A DNA stretch of 40,194 bases from Streptosporangiaceae bacterium (lineage in GTDB: Bacteria > Actinomycetota > Actinomycetes > Streptosporangiales > Streptosporangiaceae), in assembly GCA_025964695.1 (NCBI GenBank), contig JAOPYK010000179.1, positions 1-40,194 of the forward strand. Direction: 5' to 3'. Shown here piece by piece: positions 1-10,122 of this stretch; within the stretch, counting starts at the first letter, position 1; each line of letters starts with the position of its first letter. The notes beneath the pieces are model-generated. The model did not search any database. It had not been told where the DNA came from and worked only from the letters and a program-made list of their open reading frames with translations. Both the position numbers and the translations under genes were made by a program.

Positions 1-392
1 TGCACGACCTGCTGGTGGCCAACCTGCTCGCCCAGACCGCGGTGCTCGCCTTCGGCCGTACGGCCCAGGAGATCGAGGCGGAGGGCGTCCCGGAGAACAT
101 CGTCCCGCACAAGGTCATGCCGGGGAACCGTCCCACCTCGACGCTCCTGGCGCGCAAGCTCACCCCAGGGGTGCTGGGGCAGCTCGTGGCGCTCTACGAG
201 CACATCGCGTTCGTCGAGGGCGTCATCTGGGGCATCGACTCCTTCGACCAGTGGGGGGTGGAGCTGGGCAAGAAGATGGCCAACGAGCTCACCCCGTCAC
301 TGGTCGACGAGCAGCCGCCCGGTGGCGATACCGACGGCTCGACGCTGGCCCTCGTCCGCTGGTACCGCCGTCAGCGCGGCAGGGCCGTCTGA
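1..392 (+). CDS. pgi: Glucose-6-phosphate isomerase, C-terminal part (5' end outside window)
   Basis: This is the last 130 or so residues of phosphoglucose isomerase, the cytoplasmic enzyme that interconverts glucose 6-phosphate and fructose 6-phosphate. Reading starts in frame at base 3; the true start lies to the left of the window. The family signature [17 protein letters not shown] is intact and carries the C-terminal catalytic lysine region. The [14 protein letters not shown] segment is also typical. The gene ends normally at a TGA, with a short non-family tail. It converges on the GH15 gene, whose stop lies only about 34 bp away. With pgm, glgC and glgM nearby it forms a loose group of hexose-phosphate genes. 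Identity is secure; completeness cannot be judged. Confidence 0.95.
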   Translation, partial: HDLLVANLLAQTAVLAFGRTAQEIEAEGVPENIVPHKVMPGNRPTSTLLARKLTPGVLGQLVALYEHIAFVEGVIWGIDSFDQWGVELGKKMANELTPSLVDEQPPGGDTDGSTLALVRWYRRQRGRAV

Positions 393-419
393 CCCGGCTC
401 GGCCGTCCGCGCCGTCCCG

Positions 420-434
420 GCCGGCTCAGCCGGC
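420..434. terminator. Short palindrome over the GH15 stop codon, between convergent genes
   Basis: GCCGGC-TCA-GCCGGC is a perfect 6-bp inverted repeat whose 3-base centre is the reverse complement of the GH15 TGA stop. It sits in the 34-bp gap between the convergent pgi and GH15 genes, so it may act as a small bidirectional terminator. There is no T-run, which is usual for actinobacterial hairpins. Confidence 0.35.
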
Positions 435-2237
435 GTCGAGGGCGCGGTCGAGGTTGACCGCGGCGCTGATCAGCGCCAGATGGGTGAAGGCTTGCGGGAA
501 GTTGCCCAGCGCCTCGCCGGACGGGCCGATCTCCTCGGCGTAGAGCCCGACGTGGTTGGCGTAGGTGAGCATCTTCTCGAAGACCATCCGGGCCTCCTTG
601 ACCCGGCCGGCCTGGGTGAGCGCGTCGACGTACCAGAACGAGCAGAGGTTGAAGGTCCCCTCGGCGCCGCTGAGCCCGTCGTGGCCGGTGATCGCGTACC
701 GGTGGACGAGGCTGTCGGAGACCAGCTCCTCGCCGATCTTGTCCAGCGTCATCAGGAACCGCGGATCGGTGGGGCCGGAGAACTTCACCAGCGGCATGCA
801 CAGTACCGAGGCGTCGAGGTGCTTGCTGCCCGGGTGCATGACGTAGGCGCCGAGGTCGGGGTCCCAGCACTGCTGCTGGACGAAACGGTACGCACGGCCC
901 GCGAGCCGCTGCCACTTGTTGATGGGAGCGGGCAGTCCGCGGTCGCGGGCCAGCCGGCCGGCGCGCTCGAAGGCCACCCACGTCATGAGGGTCGAATACG
1001 TGAAGCGCTGGCGCCGGCCGCGCACCTCCCAGACCCCCTCGTCCGGCTCCTCCCAGTGGTCGGCGAGCCAGTCGAGCCGCTTGGACAGCCCGGCCCACAG
1101 GTCGTAGGAGATCGGGACCTCGCGGTTGTAGAGGTAGACCGCGTCCATGAGCTCGCCGTAGACGTCGATCTGGCGCTGGCCGACCGCGTTGTTGCCGATG
1201 CGCACCGGCCGTGATCCGCGGTAGCCGTCGAGGTGGTCGAGCATCTGTTCGGGGATCTTGTCGCTGCCGTCGACCGCGTACATGATCATGATGTCACGTT
1301 CCAACGTCGCGGACTCGCAGCGGCGCTGGATCCACTCCATGAAGGCCGAGGCCTCGTCGAGGAAGCCCAGGGTCATCAGGGAGTAGACGGTGAACGCCGA
1401 GTCCCGCAGCCAGCTGTAGCGGTAGTCCCAGTTGCGGACGCCGCCGACGTGCTCGGGCAGGGAGGTGGTCGGGGCGGCCACCAGCGCGCCGGTGGGGTGG
1501 TAGACCAGCAGCTTGAGGGCGAGCGCGGAGCGCTGCACCATCTCGCGCCACCGCCCGCGGTACCGGGACTGGCCGACCCAGCGCTGCCAGAAGTCGGAGG
1601 TCTGCAGGAAAAGCTGGTCGGCCTCTCCCTGTACCAGCGGATGCACCTCGCCGTTCCACTCCAGGATCACGTCGACGGTCTCGCCCTCCTCGAGGGTGAA
1701 CGTCGCCTTGACCCCGTCGCCGTCGTTGGTCAGCGGCACGCTGGAGCGCAGCACACAGCGCCCGGCACTCGATTCGAAGACCGCTCCCACGCCGTCGACG
1801 ACCTCGACGGTGTGCGGCACCCGGGCATAGTCGAAGGCCGGATAGCAGTTCAGCTCGAACGTCGCACGCCCCCGTACGGCCCGGGCCTGCCGGACCAGCA
1901 GGTCGCGGGGGAGGGCCACGCCGCTGGTCTCGGGGACCATGAAGTCGATGACCTCGCCGACCGCCTCAGCCGTCAGGAAGCGCGTCATCAGGATGTTCGT
2001 GTCGGGTAGATAGAGCTGTTTTGGGCGGCTTGTCGTCCGGCAGGACAGCGAGAAGAAACCGCCCTTGCGCCCGTCGAGCAGTGAGGCGAACAAGGACGGG
2101 GCGTCAAAGCGGGCCGGGCAGTACCAGTCGATGGTCCCGTCCGTGCCCACGAGCGCGACGGTCCGGAGGTCACCGACGATGGCGTGTTCTTCGATGGGCA
2201 GGTAGCGGCCGTAAGGGGCCGATCCGTGAGGGGGCAC
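426..2237 (-). CDS. Glycoside hydrolase family 15 protein (trehalase/glucoamylase-like)
   Basis: A 603-residue cytoplasmic enzyme of the GH15 group found in actinobacteria, some members of which are trehalases and others alpha-glucan hydrolases. Residues about 15-190 form the trehalase-like N-terminal beta domain (TIDWYCPARFDAPSLFASLL). The (alpha/alpha)6 catalytic domain follows, with the hallmark NWDYRYSWLRDSAFT near residue 270. EGVWEVRG should hold the general acid, and YAEEIGPSGEALGNFPQAFTH near the C-terminus the general base. No signal peptide is visible. Start is a GTG at 2237 with only a weak GGA-type ribosome site. Substrate (trehalose versus maltooligosaccharide) cannot be settled from sequence alone. 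Placement beside pgi and close to pgm/glgC/glgM suggests storage-sugar turnover. Confidence 0.9.
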   Translation of the reverse strand: MPPHGSAPYGRYLPIEEHAIVGDLRTVALVGTDGTIDWYCPARFDAPSLFASLLDGRKGGFFSLSCRTTSRPKQLYLPDTNILMTRFLTAEAVGEVIDFMVPETSGVALPRDLLVRQARAVRGRATFELNCYPAFDYARVPHTVEVVDGVGAVFESSAGRCVLRSSVPLTNDGDGVKATFTLEEGETVDVILEWNGEVHPLVQGEADQLFLQTSDFWQRWVGQSRYRGRWREMVQRSALALKLLVYHPTGALVAAPTTSLPEHVGGVRNWDYRYSWLRDSAFTVYSLMTLGFLDEASAFMEWIQRRCESATLERDIMIMYAVDGSDKIPEQMLDHLDGYRGSRPVRIGNNAVGQRQIDVYGELMDAVYLYNREVPISYDLWAGLSKRLDWLADHWEEPDEGVWEVRGRRQRFTYSTLMTWVAFERAGRLARDRGLPAPINKWQRLAGRAYRFVQQQCWDPDLGAYVMHPGSKHLDASVLCMPLVKFSGPTDPRFLMTLDKIGEELVSDSLVHRYAITGHDGLSGAEGTFNLCSFWYVDALTQAGRVKEARMVFEKMLTYANHVGLYAEEIGPSGEALGNFPQAFTHLALISAAVNLDRALDAG

Positions 2238-2292
2238 GATTCCGATGATCCGGGCCGGTGTTTCGCTGGTATTCCCCCGGCGTTACAAGGGA

Positions 2293-2308
2293 GATCCGTG
2301 TGTGGAAC
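2293..2308. promoter_or_regulatory. Possible third, imperfect copy of the benE-type operator
   Basis: GATCCGTGTGTGGAAC matches the pattern GTTCC-N6-GGAAC seen twice at 2955-3004, with one mismatch in the left arm. It lies between the GH15 start and the end of the XRE-cupin gene. If real, it would let the XRE-cupin protein also bind in front of the GH15 gene. Based on resemblance only. Confidence 0.35.
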
Positions 2309-2364
2309 GGTCCGGCCGTAACCTCGGTGCGAGCCTGACGGCAACGGGGCCCAGGCGCAGCGGC

Positions 2365-2934
2365 TCACGCGGGGTCGGCCGGCGGGACCGCGACGGTGCA
2401 CCGGATGAGCAGGCCGGCGTGCACGTCGGTGCCGTCCTCGGCGGCGTAGAGGTGGGGCACGTCGGCGGCCCAGCTGACGTGGTCGCCGGCCCCGGCCACG
2501 ACCGGGCCGTCGACCGGGCCGACGCGGGCGGTCCCGGCGAAGACGGTGAGGTACTCCACGGTCCCCCGCGGGTGCGCGGGGGAGACCTGAACCCGGCCTG
2601 GCCTGATGCGCAACCGGTAGAGCTCGGTGGTGACCGTCTCGTCGGCGAAGCTCTCCAGGAGGACCGCCGAGACCGCCGCGCCGTGTACGGCCTCGGCCTC
2701 GGAGGCCGGGGTGCCCGGGTCGGTGAGGACCGTGGCGAGCGGCACCTCCAGCTGAGCCGTGATCGCGTACAGCGTCTCCAGCGTCGGGTTGCGGGTCCCG
2801 GCCTCCAGCCCGGACAGGGTCGCCTTGCCGACCGCCGCCCGGTGGGCCAGCTCCGACAGCGACAGGCCGCGAGCCTGCCGCAGTCGCTGGATGCGCCGCC
2901 CGACCTCGGCGGCGAAGGTGGCCCGCTGCTGCAT
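2365..2934 (-). CDS. XRE-family transcriptional regulator with C-terminal cupin domain
   Basis: A 189-residue regulator. Residues about 8-62 are a Cro/CI-type helix-turn-helix (LSLSELAHRAAVGKATLSGLEAG), and residues about 105-185 a small cupin that probably senses a ligand. The ATG at 2934 was chosen because the protein then begins immediately before the HTH and a GGGA stands 10 bases upstream; longer in-frame extensions run through the operator region and lack family features. It is divergent from benE, the same arrangement as E. coli ydcN-ydcO (XRE-cupin beside a BenE homologue), so it is most likely the local regulator of that transporter. Two palindromes fill the shared promoter region and are the obvious binding sites. 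The ligand is unknown. Confidence 0.88.
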   Translation of the reverse strand: MQQRATFAAEVGRRIQRLRQARGLSLSELAHRAAVGKATLSGLEAGTRNPTLETLYAITAQLEVPLATVLTDPGTPASEAEAVHGAAVSAVLLESFADETVTTELYRLRIRPGRVQVSPAHPRGTVEYLTVFAGTARVGPVDGPVVAGAGDHVSWAADVPHLYAAEDGTDVHAGLLIRCTVAVPPADPA

Positions 2935-2954
2935 GGGGTCATTGTCCCGCTTGC

Positions 2955-2970
2955 GTTCCGTATGTGGAAC
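2955..2970. promoter_or_regulatory. Palindromic operator 1 in the XRE-cupin/benE intergenic region
   Basis: GTTCCGTATGTGGAAC has perfect 5-bp arms (GTTCC/GGAAC) around six bases. It lies about 20 bp upstream of the regulator's ATG, where it could repress the regulator's own promoter. Its centre is 34 bp, about three helical turns, from that of operator 2, consistent with two dimers bound on one face of the DNA. Confidence 0.7.
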
Positions 2971-2988
2971 GATTGTGGCAGGCTTGGT

Positions 2989-3004
2989 GTTCCGTTTACG
3001 GAAC
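2989..3004. promoter_or_regulatory. Palindromic operator 2, just upstream of the benE ribosome binding site
   Basis: GTTCCGTTTACGGAAC has 7-bp perfect arms (GTTCCGT/ACGGAAC) around two bases, the best copy of the motif. It ends four bases before the GGAGG of benE, so a bound protein should block transcription or early elongation of benE. Confidence 0.75.
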
Positions 3005-3019
3005 AATGGAGGCTTGATC

Positions 3020-4357
3020 ATGGACGGACGGCGGTCGCCGGGGACGGTGCAGCCGGTCCTGGCCGGCGTGGTCACGGCCATCGTGGGCTTCGCGAGCTCC
3101 TTCGCGGTCGTGCTGGCAGGGCTGCGTGCGGTCGGTGCGAGCCAGGACCAGGCGGCTTCCGGCCTGCTGGTGCTGTGCGTGACGATGGGGATCACGGCGA
3201 TCGGCCTCGGCCTGCGGTACCGGATGCCGGTGAGCATCGCGTGGTCCACCCCGGGCGCCGCCCTGCTGGTGTCCGCGGGGCGTCACGGCGGCGGATACCG
3301 CGAGGCGCTCGGCGCCTTCCTGGTCACTGGCCTGCTGATCGTGCTCGCCGGGTTTTCCGGCCTGCTCGGGCGATGGCTGGCCGCGATCCCCGTCCCGCTG
3401 GCCAGCGGGATGCTCGCCGGGGTGCTGCTGCCGCTGTGCCTGGCGCCCGTCCAGGCCGTCGTCCGGTTCCCCGCGCAGGCGGTGCCCGTCGTGGTCACCT
3501 GGGTGGTGCTCAACCGGCTGAGCCGCCGATGGGCCGTGCCGGCCGCGCTGGCGGTCAGCATCGCCTCGATGACCCTCAGCGGGCCCTGGACGGCCCACGG
3601 GTCGCGGTTCTGGCCCGTCCTCACCGTGCAGGCGCCGGCCTTCTCGGTAGGGGCCTTCATCGGCATCGCCGTCCCGCTGTTCATCGTCACGATGGCCTCG
3701 CAGAACGTGCCCGGCATGAGCGTGCTGGCCGGCTACGGCTACCGGCCGAGGCTCCGCCCGATCCTGGCGAGCACCGGGACGGCGACGATGATCGGCGCAC
3801 CGTTCGGCGCGCACGCCGTCAACCTGGCCGCCATCACCGCGGCCCTGGTGGCCGGACCCGACGCGCACCCCGATCGCGCCAGGCGATGGATCGCCTCGGT
3901 CACCGCCGGGGCCTGCTACCTCGGTCTCGGCCTGTCCGCGGGCCTCGCCGTGTCGCTCATCGCCTCCTCGCCGCCGCTGCTCGTCGAGGCCGTCGCGGGC
4001 CTGGCGCTGCTCGGCGCGCTCGGCTCCGCCGTCCAGGCGGCCGTGGCGGATCCGGGCCAGCGCGACGCGGCGATCATCACGCTGGTCGTCACCGCCTCCG
4101 GAATCGCCCCCTTCGGCATCGGCGCGGCGTTCTGGGGGCTCCTGGCCGGGCTGGCCTTCCGGGCCCTGCACCGCACCGCTTCCGTCCCCTCCCCGTCCCA
4201 TCCCGCCGAACCCGCTCCGGGTTCTTCCGCGGAGCCTTCGGCAGCCGCTCTGACCGATGTCCCGGCGGAATCCGCCGCGGGCCCTTCCGCGGCTGAGCGG
4301 GCCGAATCCCGCCCGGCCGACATGGACGCCGGTGCCCCAGGTCATGGGGGTGCCTGA
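3020..4357 (+). CDS. benE: BenE-family benzoate/proton symporter-like permease
   Basis: A 445-residue inner-membrane transporter of the BenE family, whose founding member imports benzoate with protons; other members' substrates are uncertain. About 11-12 hydrophobic segments fill residues 10-385. Family landmarks include AWSTPGAALL, the ASQNVPGMSVL loop and GAPFGAHAVNLAAITAAL. Start is the ATG at 3020 with GGAGG at 3008-3012. After the last helix there is an unusual 55-residue soluble tail rich in Pro, Ala, Ser and Glu with loosely repeated SAEPSAA/AESAAGPSAA units, not part of the family core and probably disordered. It is divergent from the XRE-cupin regulator and behind operator 2. No aromatic catabolic genes are nearby, so benzoate as substrate is not certain. 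Confidence 0.9.
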   Translation: MDGRRSPGTVQPVLAGVVTAIVGFASSFAVVLAGLRAVGASQDQAASGLLVLCVTMGITAIGLGLRYRMPVSIAWSTPGAALLVSAGRHGGGYREALGAFLVTGLLIVLAGFSGLLGRWLAAIPVPLASGMLAGVLLPLCLAPVQAVVRFPAQAVPVVVTWVVLNRLSRRWAVPAALAVSIASMTLSGPWTAHGSRFWPVLTVQAPAFSVGAFIGIAVPLFIVTMASQNVPGMSVLAGYGYRPRLRPILASTGTATMIGAPFGAHAVNLAAITAALVAGPDAHPDRARRWIASVTAGACYLGLGLSAGLAVSLIASSPPLLVEAVAGLALLGALGSAVQAAVADPGQRDAAIITLVVTASGIAPFGIGAAFWGLLAGLAFRALHRTASVPSPSHPAEPAPGSSAEPSAAALTDVPAESAAGPSAAERAESRPADMDAGAPGHGGA

Positions 4358-4410
4358 CCGGGGTGCCCTCACCGTGCTGTCGCACAAGCAACATCCTGGA
4401 TTACCGGCCT

Positions 4411-4441
4411 TTGACCGGTTCATTGTCTGATCGTGGATACT
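4411..4441 (+). promoter_or_regulatory. Possible promoter of the ABC exporter operon
   Basis: TTGACC at 4411 and GATACT at 4436-4441 resemble -35 and -10 boxes of the main sigma factor. The spacer is 19 bp, longer than ideal. They sit in the 212-bp gap between benE and the first ABC gene, about 130 bp before the GTG start. Confidence 0.35.
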
Positions 4442-4569
4442 GGTCTCCGGGGAATCCTGCGAGTCGTCCGGCCACCGCCGGAGCCGCGACGGCGCTGCCA
4501 CCGTGTCGTGGTGTCCGGCGGCTCGGGGCGGAGCCCCCTCCGATCGTCCCCGTCTCTGGAAGTGTCCGT

Positions 4570-6303
4570 GTGCTGATTCGATTGCTGCGCGTGCATCTGC
4601 GCCCCTACCGCAAGCCCATGGCGCTGATCGTGCTGCTGCAACTGGTGCAGACCCTCGCCATGCTCTACCTGCCCACCCTCAACGCCGACATCATCGACAA
4701 CGGTGTGGTCACCGGCGACACCGGCTACATCCTGCGGCTCGGCGGCGTCATGCTGGCCGTGGCGCTGGCGCAGCTCGCCTGCGCGACCTGCGCCGTCTAC
4801 TTCGGCGCTCGCACCGCGATGGCGCTCGGCCGCGATGTGCGCGCGTCGCTGTTCGACCGGGTCCAGGCGTACTCGGCCCGCGAGGTCGGCCGGTTCGGCA
4901 CGTCCTCGCTGATCACCCGGACCACCAACGACGTCCAGCAGGTCCAGATGCTGGTACTGATGACCTTCACCATGATGGTGGCGGCCCCGATCATGTGCGT
5001 CGGCGGCATCCTGATGGCCCTCAACCAGGACGTTCCGCTGTCCTCGCTGCTACTGGTCATCGTGCCGGTGCTGGCCGTGATCATCGGCATCATCATCTAC
5101 CGGATGCGGCCGTTGTTCCGGCTCGTGCAGGAGCGCCTCGACCGGATCAACCAGGTGCTCCGCGAGCAGATCACCGGTGTCCGGGTCATCCGGGCCTTCG
5201 TCCGTGACGGCCGTGAGCGGGACCGCTTCGCCGTGGCCAACACCGAGCTGCTGGAGGTCTCGGTCGGCGTCGGCCGCCTCATGGCGCTGATGTTCCCGGT
5301 GGTGATGCTAGTGGTCAACGTCTCCAGCGTCGCCGTCCTGTGGTTCGGCGGCCACCGGATCGACGGCGGCTCCATGCAGGTCGGAGCGCTGACGGCCTTC
5401 CTCAGCTACCTGATGCAGATCCTCATGTCCGTGATGATGGCGACCTTCATGTTCATGATGGTGCCGCGCGCCGAGGTCTGCGCGGAGCGCATCCAGGAGG
5501 TGCTGGACACCGACTCCAGTGTCGTGCCGCCGGCCGTTCCCGTGCGGGCCACGGACGTGCACGGCCTGCTGGAACTGCGCGGTGTGGAGTTCCGCTACCC
5601 CGGCGCGGAGGAGCCCGTGCTGCGCGGCATCGACCTGGTCGCCAGGCCGGGTGAGACGACGGCGGTCATCGGGAGCACCGGCAGCGGCAAGACGACGCTG
5701 CTCAACCTCGTCCCCCGCCTCTTCGACGCAACCGGCGGCACCGTGCTGGTCGATGGGATCGACGTGCGCGACCTCGACGCCGTCGTGCTGTCGGAGGCGG
5801 TCGGCTTCATCCCGCAGAAGCCGTACCTGTTCTCCGGGACCATCGCCTCCAACCTGCGCTACGGCAAGCCCGACGCCACCGAGGAGGAGCTCTGGCAGGC
5901 GCTGGAGACCGCGCAGGCCCGTGACTTCGTCGAGAAGATGCCCGACGGCCTGGACACGAAGATCGCCCAGGGTGGCACCAACGTCTCGGGCGGCCAGCGC
6001 CAGCGCCTGGCGATCGCCCGTGCGCTGGTGCACCGGCCCGAGATCTACCTGTTCGACGACTCCTTCTCCGCACTCGACTACGCCACCGACGCGGCGCTGC
6101 GGGCCGCGCTGGCCCGCGAGACGGCAGATGCCACCGTGGTCATCGTCGCCCAGCGGGTCAGCACCATCCGCGACGCGGACCGCATCGTCGTCCTGGACCA
6201 GGGCCGGGCCGTCGCCGAGGGCACGCACGGCGAGCTGATGAAGACCAGTGAGACCTACCGGGAGATCGTGCTCTCCCAGCTCACCGAGCAGGAGGCCGCA
6301 TGA
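4570..6303 (+). CDS. ABC exporter subunit with degenerate ATPase site (half-transporter 1)
   Basis: A 577-residue half-transporter: six transmembrane helices (about residues 10-310) fused to a nucleotide-binding domain (about 335-575). Walker A is GSTGSGKT (368-375) and the signature VSGGQRQ (472-478) is canonical. However, the catalytic glutamate after Walker B is Asp497 (LFDDSFSALD), and the switch histidine is Gln528 (IVAQRVSTI). These two changes mark the subunit whose own ATP site does not hydrolyse well in heterodimeric exporters such as TM287/288, BmrCD or TAP. Start is the GTG at 4570 with GGAAG upstream. Its stop overlaps the next gene's start (ATGA), so the two are translated together. 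Substrate is unknown: drug, lipid or peptide export are all possible. Confidence 0.92.
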   Translation: MLIRLLRVHLRPYRKPMALIVLLQLVQTLAMLYLPTLNADIIDNGVVTGDTGYILRLGGVMLAVALAQLACATCAVYFGARTAMALGRDVRASLFDRVQAYSAREVGRFGTSSLITRTTNDVQQVQMLVLMTFTMMVAAPIMCVGGILMALNQDVPLSSLLLVIVPVLAVIIGIIIYRMRPLFRLVQERLDRINQVLREQITGVRVIRAFVRDGRERDRFAVANTELLEVSVGVGRLMALMFPVVMLVVNVSSVAVLWFGGHRIDGGSMQVGALTAFLSYLMQILMSVMMATFMFMMVPRAEVCAERIQEVLDTDSSVVPPAVPVRATDVHGLLELRGVEFRYPGAEEPVLRGIDLVARPGETTAVIGSTGSGKTTLLNLVPRLFDATGGTVLVDGIDVRDLDAVVLSEAVGFIPQKPYLFSGTIASNLRYGKPDATEEELWQALETAQARDFVEKMPDGLDTKIAQGGTNVSGGQRQRLAIARALVHRPEIYLFDDSFSALDYATDAALRAALARETADATVVIVAQRVSTIRDADRIVVLDQGRAVAEGTHGELMKTSETYREIVLSQLTEQEAA

Positions 6304-8300
6304 GCACCCCCGCCCACAACGGCACCGGCGAGCGCCCCACGCCCGGCCGGGGGCCCGGTCCAGCGGCCGGTGCCCCCGTCGGCAGGGGACCCGCCGCCTT
6401 CATGAACGGGCCGTCGGTGGAGAAGTCCCTGGACTTCCGGGGGTCGAGCCGCCGGCTGCTGCGGACGCTGCGGCCCGAGCGGCCGCTCATCGTGCTCACC
6501 CTGGCCCTGGCCGTCGCGAGCGTAGCGCTGACGGTCCTCGGCCCGAGGATCCTGGGCCAGGCCACCGACCTGATCTTCGCGGGGGTCGTCGGCCGCCAGC
6601 TCCCGGCGGGGACGACCAAGGCCGAGGCGGTCGCCCGGCTGCGCCAGCAGGGCCACGGCACCCGCGCGGACATGCTCGACTCGATGCACCTGGTGCCCGG
6701 ACACGGCATCGACTTCGGGCAGGTCGGCGGGGTCCTGATCATCGCGGTGCTGATCTACGTCGCCGCGTCGGTCCTGAGCTATCTGCAGGGCCGGCTGACC
6801 ACCACCATGGTGCAGCGGTCGATGTTCCGGCTGCGCGAGCAGGCCCAGGCCAAGCTCTCCCGGCTGCCGCTGAGCTACTTCGACGGCCAGCCACGAGGTG
6901 AGGTCCTCAGCCGGGTCACCAATGACATCGACAACCTCGCCCAGACGCTGCAGCAGACCCTCAGCCAGATGCTGACTTCGCTGCTGATGATCGTCGGCGT
7001 GCTGGGCATGATGTTCGTGATCTCTCCGCTGCTCGCCGTGATCGCGCTGGTGACCGTACCGGTCTCCATGGTGGTCGCGGCCCAGATCGGCAAGCGCGCC
7101 AAGCCGCAGTTCGTCCAGCAGTGGTCCACGACGGGCCGGCTGAACGGGCACATCGAGGAGATGTACAGCGGTCACTCACTGGTCAAGGTCTTCGGCCGGC
7201 AGCAGCAGGCCGCCGCGACCTTCAAGGAGCACAACGACGCCCTGTTCGTCTCCAGCTTCCGGGCGCAGTTCATCTCCGGCCTGATCCAGCCGGTGATGAT
7301 GTTCATCGGCAACCTGAACTACGTGCTCGTCGCGGTCGTCGGCGCGCTGCGGGTCGCCTCCGGGGCGCTCTCGCTCGGTGACGTCCAGGCGTTCATCCAG
7401 TACTCCCGGCAGTTCAGCCAGCCGCTCACCCAGGTGGCGAGCATGGCCAACCTGCTGCAGTCCGGCGTGGCCTCGGCCGAGCGCGTCTTCGCGCTGCTCG
7501 ACGCCCGGGAGCAGGACCCCGATCCGGAGACGCCGGCGCGACCGGAGCAGGTGCGCGGCCGGGTGGAGTTTCAGGGGGTCTCCTTCCGGTACGCCCCCGA
7601 CACCCCGGTCATCGATGGCCTGTCCCTGACCGTCGAGCCGGGCCAGACGGTGGCCATCGTCGGCCCGACCGGGGCAGGCAAGACCACCCTGGTCAACCTG
7701 CTGATGCGCTTCTACGACGTCACCGGGGGACGCATCACCCTCGACGGGGTGGACATCGCCTCGATGACCCGCGAGGACCTGCGGGCCAAGACCGGCATGG
7801 TGCTGCAGGACGCCTGGCTGTTCGGCGGCACGATCGCCGACAACATCGCCTATGGGGCGACGGAGGCGAGCCACGAGCGGATCATCGAGGCGGCGCGGGC
7901 CACCCATGTCGATCACTTCGTGCGCACCCTGCCCGACGGCTACGACACCGTCCTCGACGAGGAGGGGTCCAATGTCAGCGCGGGTGAGAAGCAACTGATC
8001 ACCATCGCCCGGGCCTTCCTCGCCGAACCCGCGATCCTCATCCTGGACGAGGCGACCAGCTCGGTCGACACCCGCACCGAAGTCCTGATCCAGCGGGCGA
8101 TGAACTCACTGCGCGAGGGCAGGACCAGCTTCGTCATCGCCCACCGTCTGTCCACCATCCGCGACGCCGACCTCATCCTGGTGATGGAGTCCGGCCAGAT
8201 CGTCGAACAGGGGACGCACGGCGAACTCCTGGCGGCGAATGGCGCCTACCAGCGGCTGTACGCGGCCCAGTTCTCGCAGGCCATGGTGGAGATGGACTGA
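6300..8300 (+). CDS. ABC exporter subunit with catalytic ATPase site (half-transporter 2)
   Basis: A 666-residue partner of the preceding subunit. A Pro/Gly-rich cytoplasmic lead of about 50 residues precedes six transmembrane helices. A roughly 60-residue insertion between helices 1 and 2 (residues about 90-140) suits an extracytoplasmic loop. The nucleotide-binding domain has Walker A GPTGAGKT (455-462), Walker B ILDEATSSVD with catalytic Glu584, and switch His615. Its signature is degenerate (NVSAGEKQ, 558-565). In the heterodimer this pairs the good Walker motifs of subunit 2 with the good signature of subunit 1 (one working site) and the poor motifs with each other (one degenerate site). 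The ATG overlaps the upstream stop by four bases. Confidence 0.92.
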   Translation: MSTPAHNGTGERPTPGRGPGPAAGAPVGRGPAAFMNGPSVEKSLDFRGSSRRLLRTLRPERPLIVLTLALAVASVALTVLGPRILGQATDLIFAGVVGRQLPAGTTKAEAVARLRQQGHGTRADMLDSMHLVPGHGIDFGQVGGVLIIAVLIYVAASVLSYLQGRLTTTMVQRSMFRLREQAQAKLSRLPLSYFDGQPRGEVLSRVTNDIDNLAQTLQQTLSQMLTSLLMIVGVLGMMFVISPLLAVIALVTVPVSMVVAAQIGKRAKPQFVQQWSTTGRLNGHIEEMYSGHSLVKVFGRQQQAAATFKEHNDALFVSSFRAQFISGLIQPVMMFIGNLNYVLVAVVGALRVASGALSLGDVQAFIQYSRQFSQPLTQVASMANLLQSGVASAERVFALLDAREQDPDPETPARPEQVRGRVEFQGVSFRYAPDTPVIDGLSLTVEPGQTVAIVGPTGAGKTTLVNLLMRFYDVTGGRITLDGVDIASMTREDLRAKTGMVLQDAWLFGGTIADNIAYGATEASHERIIEAARATHVDHFVRTLPDGYDTVLDEEGSNVSAGEKQLITIARAFLAEPAILILDEATSSVDTRTEVLIQRAMNSLREGRTSFVIAHRLSTIRDADLILVMESGQIVEQGTHGELLAANGAYQRLYAAQFSQAMVEMD

Positions 8301-8458
8301 CGCCTGCGACTCGGCGCAGAGAACCGTCGCATTCGTGGTAGACGCCGTGTGCCTGGGATAGGACGGGAGTGACCGCGGCACCTGCGAGTCCAGTCGGACG
8401 GCCGGTCGCCATGCGTCAGACTTGTCGCAGTTCCGAACGACCCTTAGGAGAGCTCTCC

Positions 8459-10102
<1,644 letters not shown>

Positions 10103-10122
10103 GGCACGCCCGGTCTCGGTCC

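Noticed and set aside
2996-4501. 501-codon minus-strand frame opposite benE
   Set aside because: Translation is low-complexity (RGDPSPGA-type) and benE itself has clear helices and family motifs.
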